Positions 37,136-47,312 are shown, counted from the stretch's first letter. The stretch: 64,000 nt of DNA from Arthrobacter sp. NEB 688 (GCF_013201035.1 NZ_CP053707.1:2666001-2730000), one strand, 5' to 3'. Program-made: numbers and translations. The notes: generated from the sequence alone by a model not told the origin.

Positions 37136-37837
37136 GTGCTCGCCGTCGCGTTCCCCGCCGCCGCCTTCGCCACCAACTGCTACGTCCTCGCGACGGGCCC
37201 GGGGGAGGAGTGCCTCGTCGTCGACCCGGGCATCGGCGTCGAGGACACGCTGCGCGAGGTGCTCGCCGAGCACCGCCTGCGCCCGGCCGCAGTGCTGCTC
37301 ACCCACGGCCACCTCGACCACGTCTACTCGGTGACCCCGGTCTGTGGCGGCGACACCGCGGCCTACGTCCACACGGACGACCGCTACCGGCTGGACGACC
37401 CGCTGTCGACCATCGACCCGGGCACCCTGGCGATGATGGAGTCCCAGTTCGGGCAGCGGGCCACCTGGCGCGCGCCCGAGCGCGTGCTCGAGGTGACCGA
37501 CCGCCAGCGCATCGACCTCGCCGGCCTGCCGCTGGAGGTGCTCCACGCCCCCGGCCACACCGAGGGCTCGGTGATGTTCGCCCTCGACACCGTCCCGGAC
37601 GGCCTGCCCGCCGACGAGGGCCTGGACCGCACGGTCGTCTCCGGCGACGTCCTCTTCGCCGGCTCCATCGGCCGCACCGACCTCGCCGGCGGCGACGGCG
37701 CGGCGATGCAGCGCTCCCTGCGCGACGTCGTGCTGCCGCTGCCGGACTCCACGCTCGTGCTCACCGGGCACGGCCCGGCGACGACGATGCGCCGGGAGCG
37801 GGCGAGCAACCCGTACCTGCGAGGATTGGACGCGTGA
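37136..37837 (+). CDS. MBL-fold metallo-hydrolase (glyoxalase II-like)
   Basis: The 233-residue protein has the zinc motif THGHLDH (His57, His59, Asp61, His62), a later His in HAPGHTEGS, Asp in VVSGDVLF, and the final His in LTGHGPATT. The small-molecule thioesterase role of glyoxalase II is possible, but the family is broad. It precedes hisS with a 4-nt overlap, the order also found in mycobacteria. Confidence 0.92.
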   Translation: MLAVAFPAAAFATNCYVLATGPGEECLVVDPGIGVEDTLREVLAEHRLRPAAVLLTHGHLDHVYSVTPVCGGDTAAYVHTDDRYRLDDPLSTIDPGTLAMMESQFGQRATWRAPERVLEVTDRQRIDLAGLPLEVLHAPGHTEGSVMFALDTVPDGLPADEGLDRTVVSGDVLFAGSIGRTDLAGGDGAAMQRSLRDVVLPLPDSTLVLTGHGPATTMRRERASNPYLRGLDA

Positions 37838-39183
37838 ACGCTCCCGCCCAGAAGGTGACGCCCATCTCGGGCTTCCCCGAGCTCCTGCCCGCCGAGCGGC
37901 TCCTCGAGCTGCACTTCCTCGACACCGTCCGCGAGGTCTTCGAGCTGCACGGCTTCGCGCCGCTGGAGACCCGGGCCGTCGAGCCGGTCGAGCGCCTGCT
38001 CGGCAAGGGCGGCGACGCCGACAAGGAGATCTACGGGATCCGCCGCCTCGCGGGCGAGGACACCGGCAAGGAGTCCGACCTCGGGCTGCACTTCGACCTC
38101 ACCGTGCCGTTCGCGCGCTACGTCCTCGAGAACGCCGGGAAGCTCTCCTTCCCGTTCCGCCGCTACCAGGTGCAGAAGGTCTGGCGCGGCGAGCGCCCGC
38201 AGGAGGGCCGCTTCCGCGAGTTCACCCAGGCCGACATCGACGTCGTCGACGTCGGCACCCTCGCGCCGCACTTCGAGGCCGAGATGCCGCTCGTCATCGC
38301 CGAGGCCTTCCGGCGCCTCCCGGTGGGGGAGTTCCGCATCCAGGTCAACAACCGCAAGGTGCCCGAGGGGTTCTACCTCGGGATCGGCCTGACCGACGTC
38401 GCGGGGACGCTGCGCGTCGTCGACAAGCTGGCGAAGATCGGCCCCGAGAAGGTCGCGGCGCAGCTCGTCGAGGCCGGGGCCACCGACGAGCAGGCCCGGC
38501 TGTGCCTGGCGCTGGCCGGCATCCGCAGCGAGGACACCTCGTTCGTCGAGGCGGTGCGGGCCCTCGGGGTCGAGCACCCCGTGCTCGACGAGGGGCTCGA
38601 GGCGCTGGCCGCCGTCATCCGCGCCGGCCTCGAGCAGGCGCCGGGGACGCTCGTCGCCGACCTCTCGATCGCACGCGGCCTGGACTACTACACCGGCACC
38701 GTGTACGAGACCCAGGTCGTGGGCAACGAGGAGTGGGGCTCGGTCTGCTCCGGCGGCCGGTACGACTCGCTCGCCTCCGACGGCCGCACCACCTACCCCG
38801 GTGTCGGCATCTCGATCGGCCTCTCGCGGCTCGTGCACCTGCTCGTCGCCAAGCGCGGGCTGACGGCGAGCCGCTCGACCCCGGCCGCCGTGCTCGTCGC
38901 GGTCGTCGACGAGGAGACCCGCTCCCGCTCGGTCGCCGTCGCCGCCGCCCTGCGCGCCCGGGGCGTGCCCTGCGAGGTCGCGCCGAGCGCGGCGAAGTTC
39001 GGCAAGCAGATCCGCTACGCCGACCGCCGCGGCATCCCGTTCGTCTGGTTCCCGGGTGCCGGCGAGGACGGGGGCGACCAGGTCAAGGACATCCGCTCCG
39101 GCGACCAGGTCGACGCCGACGCCGGCGCGTGGGCGTGCCCGGAGGCCGACCTGTGCCCGGGCATCGTCACCCGCGAGGGCTGA
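37834..39183 (+). CDS. hisS: Histidyl-tRNA synthetase
   Basis: The 449-residue class II synthetase has histidine motif 1 near LETRAVEPVE, motif 2 FRRYQVQKVWRGERPQEGRFREF, the histidine-A motif RGLDYYTGTVYE, and a C-terminal anticodon-binding domain. The insert domain is of normal size. It begins with a GTG overlapping the upstream stop. The N-terminal KVTPISGFPELLP resembles the actinobacterial form. Confidence 0.97.
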   Translation: MNAPAQKVTPISGFPELLPAERLLELHFLDTVREVFELHGFAPLETRAVEPVERLLGKGGDADKEIYGIRRLAGEDTGKESDLGLHFDLTVPFARYVLENAGKLSFPFRRYQVQKVWRGERPQEGRFREFTQADIDVVDVGTLAPHFEAEMPLVIAEAFRRLPVGEFRIQVNNRKVPEGFYLGIGLTDVAGTLRVVDKLAKIGPEKVAAQLVEAGATDEQARLCLALAGIRSEDTSFVEAVRALGVEHPVLDEGLEALAAVIRAGLEQAPGTLVADLSIARGLDYYTGTVYETQVVGNEEWGSVCSGGRYDSLASDGRTTYPGVGISIGLSRLVHLLVAKRGLTASRSTPAAVLVAVVDEETRSRSVAVAAALRARGVPCEVAPSAAKFGKQIRYADRRGIPFVWFPGAGEDGGDQVKDIRSGDQVDADAGAWACPEADLCPGIVTREG

Positions 39184-39191
39184 CCCCACCC

Positions 39192-39285
39192 GCGAGTCAC
39201 TCGCGTATCGGGTGACCCGATACCGCTGCGCTTCACCCCGGAACGGTTCCGGGGTGAAGCGCGCCCGTATCGGGTGACCCGATAC
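39192..39285. repeat. Cluster of four palindromes, 81-bp dyad, between convergent genes
   Basis: Perfect palindromes follow each other: 39192-39204 (6+1+6), 39205-39223 (9+1+9, GTATCGGGTGACCCGATAC), 39228-39262 (17+1+17) and 39267-39285 (identical to the second). Apart from two 4-nt spacers, 39205-39285 is symmetric about base 39245. It lies between hisS (+) and a membrane-protein gene (-) and may act as a bidirectional terminator or a protein-binding or mobile repeat. Confidence 0.75.
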
Positions 39286-39309
39286 TCGTGAGGTCCGGAC
39301 CGGGCAGGG

Positions 39310-39921
39310 TCAGCCGACCGGCGGCGGGCGCAGGCCCACGTCCCGCAGCTCGAGGACGGCGAGGGCGCGCACGACCTCGGGGTCGCCGCGCCGCCACGCC
39401 CCGGCCGGGTCTGACGAGATCCGCGCGAGGCGCGTCATCGGCTGGTTGGCCATCGCCCGCAGCGCGAAGAGGTCGAGGTCGGGCGCGCCGTCGACGAAGC
39501 GCTGCGCCGCCGTGGCCCGCCGGACGAAGCGCACCCGCACCACGAGCCACAGCCCGACGACGAGCACGATCGGCGTGAGGGCCGTGACGAGCCCGAGGAC
39601 GGTCGCGAAGCGCTCGACCGCCCCGACGAGGTCGCGTCCGGCGGAGGAGAACTGGTCGCCCACCCCGGCCGCCGACCGGAACGGCGCCGCGATGCGGTCG
39701 TCGAGCAGCGGCAGGTCGTCGACCGAGCTGCCCGCGGCGTTCATCCGGTCGGTGAACCCGGTGCCCGCCGCCTCGAGCCGGCGCCCGGGCTCGGCGAGCC
39801 CGAGCGTCGCGTCGTGGACCCGCTGCGCGACCCGGACGCAGAGGTACACCCAGGCGACCACGCCGACGTCGGCGAGCACCTGGACGGTGCGGCGGGCGGG
39901 GAGGTCGCTGTAGGGCTTCAC
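39310..39921 (-). CDS. Putative membrane protein of unknown function
   Basis: The 203-residue protein from the GTG at 39921 has AGGAG about 6 nt upstream. Two hydrophobic segments are visible: about 13-31 ([18 protein letters not shown]) and about 107-127 ([21 protein letters not shown]), with a soluble loop between them and a C-terminal helical tail. I do not recognise a named family. It is divergent from ald, and the two promoters appear to share a -10 region near 39961-39968. Confidence 0.75.
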   Translation of the reverse strand: MKPYSDLPARRTVQVLADVGVVAWVYLCVRVAQRVHDATLGLAEPGRRLEAAGTGFTDRMNAAGSSVDDLPLLDDRIAAPFRSAAGVGDQFSSAGRDLVGAVERFATVLGLVTALTPIVLVVGLWLVVRVRFVRRATAAQRFVDGAPDLDLFALRAMANQPMTRLARISSDPAGAWRRGDPEVVRALAVLELRDVGLRPPPVG

Positions 39922-39960
39922 GCTGGTCTCCTGCGGTGTCGGGGGCCGGTCCGGCTCGGC

Positions 39961-39968
39961 ACTAGACT
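39961..39968. promoter_or_regulatory. Shared divergent -10 region ACTAGACT (ald / membrane protein)
   Basis: TAGACT (39963-39968) can serve ald on the plus strand; read on the minus strand the same bases give TCTAGT for the membrane-protein gene. The ald leader would be about 72 nt. Confidence 0.35.
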
Positions 39969-40046
39969 TCCACCGCACTCCCGTCGGGGTGCGCCACCAC
40001 GGGCAGCGTCGCCCGGGGTCATCGACACGAGACAGGGCTGGTATCC

Positions 40047-41162
40047 GTGAAGGTCGGCATCCCCACCGAGGTCAAGAACAACGAGTTCCGCGTCGGGATC
40101 ACCCCCGTCGGCGTGCACGAGCTCGTCCGCCGCGGGCACGAGGTCCTCGTCCAGAAGGGCGCGGGGCTCGGCTCCTCCATCACCGACGACGAGTACGTCT
40201 CGCAGGGCGCGAGCATCGTCGACTCCGCCGACGACCTCTGGGGCGCGTCGGACATGGTCATGAAGGTCAAGGAGCCGGTCGCCGAGGAGTACCACCGCCT
40301 CCGCGAGGGCCTGACCCTCTTCACCTACCTCCACCTCGCCGCCGACGAGCCGCTGACCCGCGAGCTCGTCGAGAAGAAGGTCACCTCCATCGCGTACGAG
40401 ACCGTGCAGCTGCCCTCGGGCCTGCTGCCGCTGCTCTACCCGATGTCCGAGGTCGCCGGCTGCCTCGCCCCCCAGGTGGGCGCGCACTCGATGATGAAGG
40501 CGCAGGGCGGCCGTGGTGTCCTCATGGGCGGCATCGGCGGCGTCGCGAACGCCAAGGTCGTCGTCCTCGGCGCGGGCGTCGCCGGCCAGAACGCGGCGAA
40601 CATCGCGCTGGGCATGGGCGCCGACGTCACCCTCCTCGACACCGACCTCGACAAGCTGCGGATGAGCTTCTGGCGCTACGACAACCGCGTCGCGCAGATC
40701 GCGTCCTCGGCGATGTCGGTGCGCGAGCAGGTGCTCCAGGCCGACCTCGTCATCGGCACCGTCCTCATCCCGGGCGCCAAGGCCCCGAAGCTCGTCACCG
40801 ACGAGATGGTCGCGCAGATGAAGCCGGGCTCGGTCCTCGTCGACGTCGCCATCGACCAGGGCGGCTGCTTCGAGAACTCCCGCCCCACCACGCACGCCGA
40901 GCCGACCTTCCAGGTCCACGACTCGATCTACTACTGCGTCGCGAACATGCCGGGCGCGGTGCCCCACACCTCGACGTGGGCCCTGACCAACGCGACCCTG
41001 TCGTACGCCACGAAGCTCGCCGACCACGGCTGGCTCGAGGCCTCGCGGGCCGACCGCGCGCTGGCCCTGGGCCTCAACACGCACGACGGCCACATCACCT
41101 ACGGGGCCGTCGCCGACGCCTTCGGGATGGACAGCATCACGCTCGACGAGGCGCTCTCCTGA
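40047..41162 (+). CDS. ald: Alanine dehydrogenase
   Basis: The 371-residue NAD-dependent enzyme interconverts alanine and pyruvate plus ammonia. It shows the pyruvate-site start [18 protein letters not shown], the NAD loop [13 protein letters not shown], and the closing [10 protein letters not shown]. Length is standard. It starts with GTG. It is not normally next to xerD in mycobacteria, so this neighbourhood is lineage specific. Confidence 0.97.
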   Translation: MKVGIPTEVKNNEFRVGITPVGVHELVRRGHEVLVQKGAGLGSSITDDEYVSQGASIVDSADDLWGASDMVMKVKEPVAEEYHRLREGLTLFTYLHLAADEPLTRELVEKKVTSIAYETVQLPSGLLPLLYPMSEVAGCLAPQVGAHSMMKAQGGRGVLMGGIGGVANAKVVVLGAGVAGQNAANIALGMGADVTLLDTDLDKLRMSFWRYDNRVAQIASSAMSVREQVLQADLVIGTVLIPGAKAPKLVTDEMVAQMKPGSVLVDVAIDQGGCFENSRPTTHAEPTFQVHDSIYYCVANMPGAVPHTSTWALTNATLSYATKLADHGWLEASRADRALALGLNTHDGHITYGAVADAFGMDSITLDEALS

Positions 41163-41200
41163 CCCAGGACGCCCCCACGCCGACGGCCCGCCCCACCCCC

Positions 41201-42142
41201 GTGGGGCGGGCCGTCGACGCGTGGCTGACCCACCTCGACGTCGAGCGCGGCGTGTCGGCCAACACCCTCGCCGCGTACCGCCGGGACCTGGCCCGATGGA
41301 GCGCGCACCTCGCCGCGGCCGGCGTGCAGCGGCCCGAGGACGTCACGCAGGCGCACGTCACCCACTTCCTCGCCGGGCTGCGCGAGGGCGACGACCACCA
41401 CCCGCCCCTGGCCGCGTCGTCGGCCGCGCGCACCCTCGTCGCGGTGCGCGGCCTGCACCGCTTCCTCGCGCTCGAGGGGGTGCTCGACGCCGACCCCTCG
41501 CGCGACGTCACCCCGCCGCGCGCACCGGACCGGCTGCCCAAGGCCATCGCGCTGGCCGACGTCGAGCGGCTGCTGGAGGCCGCCTCGCTCGGGGACACCC
41601 CGGCCGCGCTGCGCGACCGCGCGCTGCTCGAGGTGCTCTACGGCACCGGGGCGCGCATCTCGGAGGCCGTCGGGCTCGACGTCGACGACCTCGACACCGA
41701 CGAGGGAGTCGTCCGGCTGCGGGGCAAGGGCGGGAAGGAGCGCATCGTCCCGCTCGGGTCCTACGCGGCCGCGGCCCTCTCGGCGTGGCTCGTGCGCGGC
41801 CGCCCGGTGCTCGCCGGGCAGGGGAGGGGCACCCCGGCGGTCTTCCTCGGCGTGCGCGGCGCCCGGCTCTCGCGGCAGAGCGCCTGGGCGGTGCTGCGGG
41901 CCGTCGCCGACCGCGCCGACCTGCGCGGGCACCTCTCGCCGCACACGCTGCGCCACTCCTTCGCCACGCACCTGCTCGAGGGCGGCGCGGACGTCCGGGT
42001 GGTCCAGGAGCTGCTCGGCCACGCGTCGGTGACGACGACCCAGATCTACACGCGGGTCACCGTCCAGCAGCTGCGCGAGGTCTACGCCCAGAGCCACCCG
42101 CGCGCCCGCCGAGGCGCAACCGGCGGCCCCGCCGCACGCTGA
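41201..42142 (+). CDS. xerD: Site-specific tyrosine recombinase XerD
   Basis: The 313-residue recombinase resolves chromosome dimers at dif together with XerC. It has an N-terminal SAM-like core-binding domain ([21 protein letters not shown]) and a catalytic domain with Arg152 (GTGARISEA), Lys176 (RGKGGKER), His248/Arg251 (HTLRH), His274 (LGH) and the nucleophile Tyr283 (IYTRV): all residues intact. The GTG at 41201 best fits the family N-terminus but has no ribosome site; the frame stays open upstream and meets the ald stop. The dif site is not in the window. Confidence 0.92.
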   Translation: MGRAVDAWLTHLDVERGVSANTLAAYRRDLARWSAHLAAAGVQRPEDVTQAHVTHFLAGLREGDDHHPPLAASSAARTLVAVRGLHRFLALEGVLDADPSRDVTPPRAPDRLPKAIALADVERLLEAASLGDTPAALRDRALLEVLYGTGARISEAVGLDVDDLDTDEGVVRLRGKGGKERIVPLGSYAAAALSAWLVRGRPVLAGQGRGTPAVFLGVRGARLSRQSAWAVLRAVADRADLRGHLSPHTLRHSFATHLLEGGADVRVVQELLGHASVTTTQIYTRVTVQQLREVYAQSHPRARRGATGGPAAR

Positions 42143-42148
42143 TAGGGT
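42143..42148 (+). promoter_or_regulatory. -10 box TAGGGT of the parA-scpAB operon
   Basis: TAGGGT directly follows the xerD stop and leaves a leader of about 50 nt with a GGGGAG ribosome site before the GTG at 42205. A GCTGAT/ATCAGC pair (42138-42143/42157-42162) overlaps it. Confidence 0.4.
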
Positions 42149-42204
42149 CGACACCGATCAGCGAGAGGCTGACCGACGCACGAGAGGGACCGGGGAGTAC
42201 ACAG

Positions 42205-43086
42205 GTGGCGGAGACCGAGGCGGCGTTCCAGATCCGCATCGACGGACAGGTCGGGCCCACCGGGCGCCCGATGCCCGACTTCCCCCAGCCCGCCCCGCTG
42301 ACCGCCCACGGGCCGGCGCGCATCATCGCGATGTGCAACCAGAAGGGCGGCGTCGGCAAGACGACGACGACCATCAACCTCGGCGCGGCCCTGGCCGAGC
42401 TCGGGCGCAAGGTGCTCCTCGTCGACTTCGACCCGCAGGGCGCGCTCTCGGTCGGCCTCGGCATCCCGACGCACGACCTCGACGTGACGATCTACAACCT
42501 CCTCGTCGAGCGCGGCCTCGACGTGCGCGACGTCATCAAGCACACGAAGGTCGCCAACCTCGACGTCGTGCCGGCCAACATCGACCTCTCCGCCGCCGAG
42601 GTCCAGCTCGTCGGCGAGGTCGCCCGCGAGCAGATCCTCGCCCGGGTGCTGCGCCCGGTCCTCGACGACTACGACGTCGTCCTCATCGACTGCCAGCCCT
42701 CGCTCGGGCTGCTCACCGTCAACGCCCTCACCGCGGCGCACGGCGTCGTCATCCCGCTCGAGTGCGAGTTCTTCGCGATGCGCGGCGTCGCCCTGCTCGT
42801 CGAGACGATCGAGAAGATCATCGACCGGCTCAACCCGCGCCTGACCATCGACGGCATCCTCGCGACGATGTACGACGGGCGCACGCTGCACTCGCGCGAG
42901 GTCGTCGCCAGCGTCGTCGAGCACTTCGGCGACCGGGTCTTCCACACCGTCATCTCGCGGACCGTCAAGTTCCCCGACGCCTCGCTCGCGGCCGAGCCCA
43001 TCACGACGTACGAGTCGGCCCACAAGGGCGCCGACTCCTACCGTCAGCTGGCCCGCGAGCTCATCGCGCGGGGCGGGGCGGCCTGA
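42205..43086 (+). CDS. ParA-family ATPase
   Basis: The 293-residue deviant-Walker ATPase has the P-loop QKGGVGKTTTT (Lys52, signature Lys in KGG), Walker B VVLIDCQPSLG, and a DFDPQGALSVGLG loop. It is the ParA/Soj-like gene that actinobacteria carry just upstream of scpAB (Rv1708 type), distinct from the origin-proximal parA; no parB follows. It probably works in chromosome organisation with ScpAB. GTG start with a GGGGAG site. Confidence 0.9.
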   Translation: MAETEAAFQIRIDGQVGPTGRPMPDFPQPAPLTAHGPARIIAMCNQKGGVGKTTTTINLGAALAELGRKVLLVDFDPQGALSVGLGIPTHDLDVTIYNLLVERGLDVRDVIKHTKVANLDVVPANIDLSAAEVQLVGEVAREQILARVLRPVLDDYDVVLIDCQPSLGLLTVNALTAAHGVVIPLECEFFAMRGVALLVETIEKIIDRLNPRLTIDGILATMYDGRTLHSREVVASVVEHFGDRVFHTVISRTVKFPDASLAAEPITTYESAHKGADSYRQLARELIARGGAA

Positions 43087-43090
43087 CCCG

Positions 43091-43978
43091 ATGTCCTCGC
43101 CCCCCGGGGCCGCGGAGCACGAGGCGGTCGTCCCCGGCGGGGTCCTCACCCGCCGCGCGGCGGTCACGCCCTTCGAGGTGCACCTCGACAACTTCACCGG
43201 CCCGTTCGACCTGCTCCTCGGGCTGATCAGCAAGCACAAGCTCGACATCACCGAGATCGCGCTCGCCACCGTCACCGACGAGTTCATCGCCTTCATCCGC
43301 GCCGCGCGCGAGCAGGGCGACGCGTGGGACCTCTCGCAGGCCACCGAGTTCCTCGTCGTCGCCTCGACCCTGCTCGACCTCAAGGCGGCGCGGCTCCTGC
43401 CGCAGTCCGGCCCCGAGGACGAGGAGGACCTCGCCCTCATCGAGGCCCGCGACATCCTCTTCGCCCGGCTCCTGCAGTACCGGGCCTTCAAGGACATCGC
43501 GCGCACCTTCGCCGAGCGGATGGCCACCGCCGGCCGGCGCCACCCTCGTGCGGTGGCGCTCGAGCCGCACCTCGCCGCGCTCCTGCCCGAGCTCGTCATG
43601 ACCGTCTCGCCGGACCGGCTGGCCATCATCGCCGCCCGCGCCCTGACCCCGAAGCCGGTCCCGACGGTCGGGCTCGCCCACCTGCACGCACCCCAGGTCA
43701 GCGTGCGCGAGCAGGCGACGCTCATCGGCGAGCGGCTGCGCCGCGACCGCGTCGCGTCCTTCCGCAGCCTCGTCCAGGACGCCGACAGCACCCTCGTCGT
43801 CGTGGCCCGCTTCCTCGCGCTGCTCGAGCTCTTCCGGGAGGCGGCCATCGGCTTCGAGCAGGCCGAGGCGCTCGGGGAGCTGACCGTGCGCTGGACCGGC
43901 CCGGACGACGGCGAGGTGCAGGTCACCGACGAGTTCGACGACCCGCCCGAGACCCCCGAGGAGACCCCCGATGAGTGA
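43091..43978 (+). CDS. scpA: Segregation and condensation protein A
   Basis: The 295-residue kleisin bridges the SMC heads. The N-terminal segment FEVHLDNFTGPFDLLLGLISKHKLDITEIALATV is diagnostic, and the C-terminal winged helix (SFRSLVQDADSTLVVVARFLALLEL) is present. It follows parA by 4 nt and overlaps scpB by 8 nt. The acidic tail ends PPETPEETPDE. Confidence 0.95.
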   Translation: MSSPPGAAEHEAVVPGGVLTRRAAVTPFEVHLDNFTGPFDLLLGLISKHKLDITEIALATVTDEFIAFIRAAREQGDAWDLSQATEFLVVASTLLDLKAARLLPQSGPEDEEDLALIEARDILFARLLQYRAFKDIARTFAERMATAGRRHPRAVALEPHLAALLPELVMTVSPDRLAIIAARALTPKPVPTVGLAHLHAPQVSVREQATLIGERLRRDRVASFRSLVQDADSTLVVVARFLALLELFREAAIGFEQAEALGELTVRWTGPDDGEVQVTDEFDDPPETPEETPDE

Positions 43979-44609
43979 GCCCGTGCCCGACGTCGACGAC
44001 GGCGTCGTGCCCGACGCCGTCCCGGAGGACCAGCTGGCCTTCGACGTCGCCGACTTCCCGGGCGGGATCCGCGGCGCGATCGAGGCCGTCCTCATGGTCG
44101 TCGACGAGCCGGTGACGACGATGGCCCTCGCCTCGGCCGTCGAGCAGCCCGTCGGCGACGTCGAGGAGGCCCTCGCCGAGCTCGAGGCCGGCTACGCCGA
44201 GCAGCTGCGCGGCTTCACGCTGCGCCAGGTCGGTGGTGGCTGGCGGATGTACAGCCGCCACGAGTACGCCCCCGTCGTCGAGAAGTTCGTCCTCGACGGC
44301 CAGCAGGCCCGCCTCACGCAGGCCTCCCTCGAGACCCTCGCGGTCATCGCCTACCGCCAGCCGGTGTCCCGCTCCCGCGTCGCGGCGGTGCGCGGCGTCA
44401 ACGTCGACGGCGTCATCCGGACCCTCCTGTCCCGCGGGCTCATCGAGGAGCTCGGCCAGGACGAGGAGTCCACCGCGACCCTGTACGGCACCACCAGCTA
44501 CTTCCTCGAGCGCCTCGGTCTGCAGTCGATCGACGACCTGCCGGCGCTCGCCCCCTACCTGCCCGAGGTCGACGTGCTCGACGAGATCGCCGAAGGAGGC
44601 CGCGCATGA
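43971..44609 (+). CDS. scpB: Segregation and condensation protein B
   Basis: The 212-residue protein has tandem winged-helix domains that bind ScpA: GIRGAIEAVLMVVDEPVTT and LSRGLIEELGQDEESTATLYGTT. The ATG lies inside the scpA end; the stop overlaps the rluB ATG by 4 nt. Confidence 0.95.
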   Translation: MSEPVPDVDDGVVPDAVPEDQLAFDVADFPGGIRGAIEAVLMVVDEPVTTMALASAVEQPVGDVEEALAELEAGYAEQLRGFTLRQVGGGWRMYSRHEYAPVVEKFVLDGQQARLTQASLETLAVIAYRQPVSRSRVAAVRGVNVDGVIRTLLSRGLIEELGQDEESTATLYGTTSYFLERLGLQSIDDLPALAPYLPEVDVLDEIAEGGRA

Positions 44610-45502
44610 CGCCGCCGAAGAACCGTGGGAACGCCGGACGAGGAGGTCGCCCTCTGCAGGGCGGCCGCCCGCAGCAGGGTGCCGGCTCCGGCCGCGCCCG
44701 CGGCACCGGGACCACCCGGCCCAGCCAGCCGACGCAGACCAAGCGCGAGCCGCAGCGGCCCGTCATCGACGTCCACGACCCCGACGGCGTGCGCCTGCAG
44801 AAGCTGCTCGCCGCCGCCGGCGTCGGGTCGCGCCGGGTCTGCGAGGACCTCATCTCGCAGGGCCGGGTCGAGGTCGACGGGCAGGTCGTGCGCGAGCTCG
44901 GCGTGCGCATCAAGGCCACGCAGACCGTCCACGTCGACGGCGAGCGCGTCCAGCTCGACGAGTCGCGGGTCTACCTCGCCTTCAACAAGCCGCTCAACGT
45001 CGTCACCTCCATGAGCGACGACCTCGGCCGGGTCGACATCGGCGACTACTTCGGCGACCGCAAGGAGCGCCTCTTCCACGTCGGGCGCCTGGACGCCGAC
45101 ACCGAGGGCCTGCTGCTGCTGACCAACGACGGCGACCTCGCCCACCGGCTCCAGCACCCGCGCTACGGCGTCCTCAAGACCTACCTCGCCCAGATCCCCG
45201 GCCCCGTCCCGCGCGACCTCGGCAAGCGGCTGCGCGAGGGCGTCGAGCTCGAGGACGGGCCGGTGCAGGTCGACTCCTTCCGGGTCGTCGACTCCCAGCC
45301 CGGCAAGGCGATCGTCGAGGTCGTCCTGCACGAGGGGCGCAAGCACATCGTGCGCCGGATGCTCGCCGAGGTCGGCCACCCCGTCCTCTCGCTCGTGCGG
45401 ACGCAGGTCGGGCCGGTGCGCCTCGGCGAGACCAAGCCGGGCAAGTTCCGCTCGCTCTCGAGCGCGGAGGTCGCCGCGCTGTACAAGGCCGCAGGGCTCT
45501 GA
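44606..45502 (+). CDS. rluB: Large-subunit rRNA pseudouridine synthase (RsuA/RluB family)
   Basis: The 298-residue protein has a basic Gly/Pro-rich N-terminus (about 1-50), an S4 RNA-binding domain (VRLQKLLAAAGVGSRRVCEDL), and a catalytic domain with the essential Asp in GRLDADTEGLLLLTNDG. It probably modifies 23S rRNA. The scpAB-rluB order is conserved in Gram-positives. Its stop shares one base with the tyrA start. Confidence 0.94.
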   Translation: MTPPKNRGNAGRGGRPLQGGRPQQGAGSGRARGTGTTRPSQPTQTKREPQRPVIDVHDPDGVRLQKLLAAAGVGSRRVCEDLISQGRVEVDGQVVRELGVRIKATQTVHVDGERVQLDESRVYLAFNKPLNVVTSMSDDLGRVDIGDYFGDRKERLFHVGRLDADTEGLLLLTNDGDLAHRLQHPRYGVLKTYLAQIPGPVPRDLGKRLREGVELEDGPVQVDSFRVVDSQPGKAIVEVVLHEGRKHIVRRMLAEVGHPVLSLVRTQVGPVRLGETKPGKFRSLSSAEVAALYKAAGL

Positions 45503-46584
45503 TGCGCGTCCACGTCGTCGGCACCGGGCTCATCGGCGCCTCGCTCGGCCTGGCGCTGACCCGGCACGGCGACGACGTGACGCTCGAGGACGCCGTGCCG
45601 ACGCACGCCGCGCTGGCCCGCGACCTCGGGGCCGGGCGGCTGCCGGGGGAGGGCGAGGAGCTCGCGCCCGACCTCGTCGTCGTCGCCGCACCGCCGGACG
45701 TGACGGCCGGGTGCGTCCTGGAGGCGCTGCGTCGCTGGCCGGACGCCGCCGTCACGGACGTCGCGTCGGTCAAGGGCGCGGTCCTCTCGGCCCTGCGCGC
45801 GGCCGGCGCGGACCTCACCCGGTACTGCGGCTCCCACCCGATGGCCGGGCGCGAGCGCTCCGGCGCGGTGTCGGGCCGGCACGACCTCTTCGACGGCCGC
45901 GCGTGGGTCGTCACCCCGACGGACGAGACGCGGGCCGAGGTCCTCGACCTCGTGACCGCCGTCGCGACCGCCGCGGGCGCCGCCGTGCGCCGCCTGCCCC
46001 CGGACGCCCACGACCGGGCCGTCGCCGCCGTCTCGCACGTGCCGCAGCTGGCCGCCAGCCTCGTCGCCGCCCGGCTCGAGGACCTCGACGAGCCGGCCGT
46101 CGCCCTCGCCGGCCAGGGCCTGCGTGACGTCACCCGGATCGCCGCGAGCGACCCGCACCTGTGGACCCAGATCCTCGCCGGCAACGCCGGCGCCGTGCGC
46201 GCCGTCCTCGCCGCGCTGGCCGACGACCTGTCGGCCGTCGTCGACTCGCTCGGGGCGCTGGAGGCCGGGGGAGACCCGGTCGGGGCCCGCGGCACGCTGG
46301 CCCGCACCATCGCCGCCGGGAACGCCGGCCACGCCCGCATCCCCGGCAAGCACGGCGCCGCCCCGACGGCCTACACGACCGTGCGCGTCCTCATCCCCGA
46401 CGAGCCGGGCCAGCTCGGCCGGCTCTTCGCGGACGTCGGCGAGATCGGCACGAACATCGAGGAGTTCCACCTCGACCACGGGCTCGGCCAGCCGTTCGGG
46501 CTCGCCGAGGTCGACGTCGTGCCGAGCGCGGCCGCCGGGCTCGCCGAGGCCCTCGCCGAGCGGGGCTGGCGCCTCCACGGCTGA
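45502..46584 (+). CDS. tyrA: Prephenate dehydrogenase
   Basis: The 360-residue NAD-dependent enzyme of tyrosine biosynthesis has the cofactor motif [12 protein letters not shown] (4-15), [12 protein letters not shown], and a conserved SHVPQLAAS segment. The C-terminal 75 residues form an ACT domain ([23 protein letters not shown]), likely for feedback by an aromatic amino acid. The ATG overlaps the rluB TGA (TGATG). Confidence 0.94.
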   Translation: MRVHVVGTGLIGASLGLALTRHGDDVTLEDAVPTHAALARDLGAGRLPGEGEELAPDLVVVAAPPDVTAGCVLEALRRWPDAAVTDVASVKGAVLSALRAAGADLTRYCGSHPMAGRERSGAVSGRHDLFDGRAWVVTPTDETRAEVLDLVTAVATAAGAAVRRLPPDAHDRAVAAVSHVPQLAASLVAARLEDLDEPAVALAGQGLRDVTRIAASDPHLWTQILAGNAGAVRAVLAALADDLSAVVDSLGALEAGGDPVGARGTLARTIAAGNAGHARIPGKHGAAPTAYTTVRVLIPDEPGQLGRLFADVGEIGTNIEEFHLDHGLGQPFGLAEVDVVPSAAAGLAEALAERGWRLHG

Positions 46585-46594
46585 CGCACGTCAG

Positions 46595-46600
46595 TAGGCT
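46595..46600 (+). promoter_or_regulatory. -10 box TAGGCT of cmk, leaderless type
   Basis: TAGGCT ends 8 nt before the ATG at 46609. Confidence 0.45.
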
Positions 46601-46608
46601 CTCCCCCC

Positions 46609-47304
46609 ATGACCGCGCCGCTCACCATCGCCATCGACGGTCCCTCCGGCTCCGGGAAGAGCAGCGTCGCGCGCGCCGTCGCGCAGCGCCTCGGCATCGG
46701 GTTCGTCGACACCGGGGCCACCTACCGGGCGCTCACCTGGTGGTGCGGCGAGCGGGGGATCGACCTCGCCGACACGGGTGCGGTGGCGGCCGCGGCGCGC
46801 GAGCTGCCGCTCGAGCTCGGCACCGACCCGTCCTCGCCGCGGGTGCTCGTCGACGGCACCGACGTGACGGAAGCGATCCGCACCTCCGAGGTGAGCACCG
46901 CCGTCTCGGCGGTCGCGACCAACCGAAAGGTGCGCCCGGTGCTCCAGCAGCTCCAGCGCGACCTCATGGCGGCGGCGGCGGAGCGCACCGGCGGGGTCGT
47001 CGCCGAGGGGCGCGACATCACGACCGTCGTCGCGCCCGACGCCCGCGTGCGCGTCCTGCTCACGGCCTCCGAGGAGGCCCGGCTGCGCCGGCGCAGCACC
47101 GAGCTGCACGGCACCGCCGACGCCGCCGCCGTCGAGGCGACGCGCGACCAGGTCGTGCGCCGCGACCGCGACGACTCGACCGTCTCGACCTTCACCGAGG
47201 CCGCCGAGGGCGTCGTCCTCGTCGACACCTCCGACCTCGACCTCGAGCAGAGCATCGAGGCCGTCCTCGACGTCGTCGCGGCAGCGGACGAACCGGGCGC
47301 CTGA
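46609..47304 (+). CDS. cmk: Cytidylate kinase
   Basis: The 231-residue kinase phosphorylates CMP/dCMP. The P-loop is [13 protein letters not shown] (7-19), followed by [16 protein letters not shown] and [21 protein letters not shown]. Length is normal. It is usually followed directly by der; here a repeated 240-bp gap intervenes. Confidence 0.96.
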   Translation: MTAPLTIAIDGPSGSGKSSVARAVAQRLGIGFVDTGATYRALTWWCGERGIDLADTGAVAAAARELPLELGTDPSSPRVLVDGTDVTEAIRTSEVSTAVSAVATNRKVRPVLQQLQRDLMAAAAERTGGVVAEGRDITTVVAPDARVRVLLTASEEARLRRRSTELHGTADAAAVEATRDQVVRRDRDDSTVSTFTEAAEGVVLVDTSDLDLEQSIEAVLDVVAAADEPGA

Positions 47305-47312
47305 CGGCCGAC

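Noticed and set aside
41201-42142. Phage-type integrase marking an integrated element
   Set aside because: Sequence and neighbours (ParA, ScpA, ScpB) fit chromosomal XerD; no attachment-site duplication or phage genes nearby.
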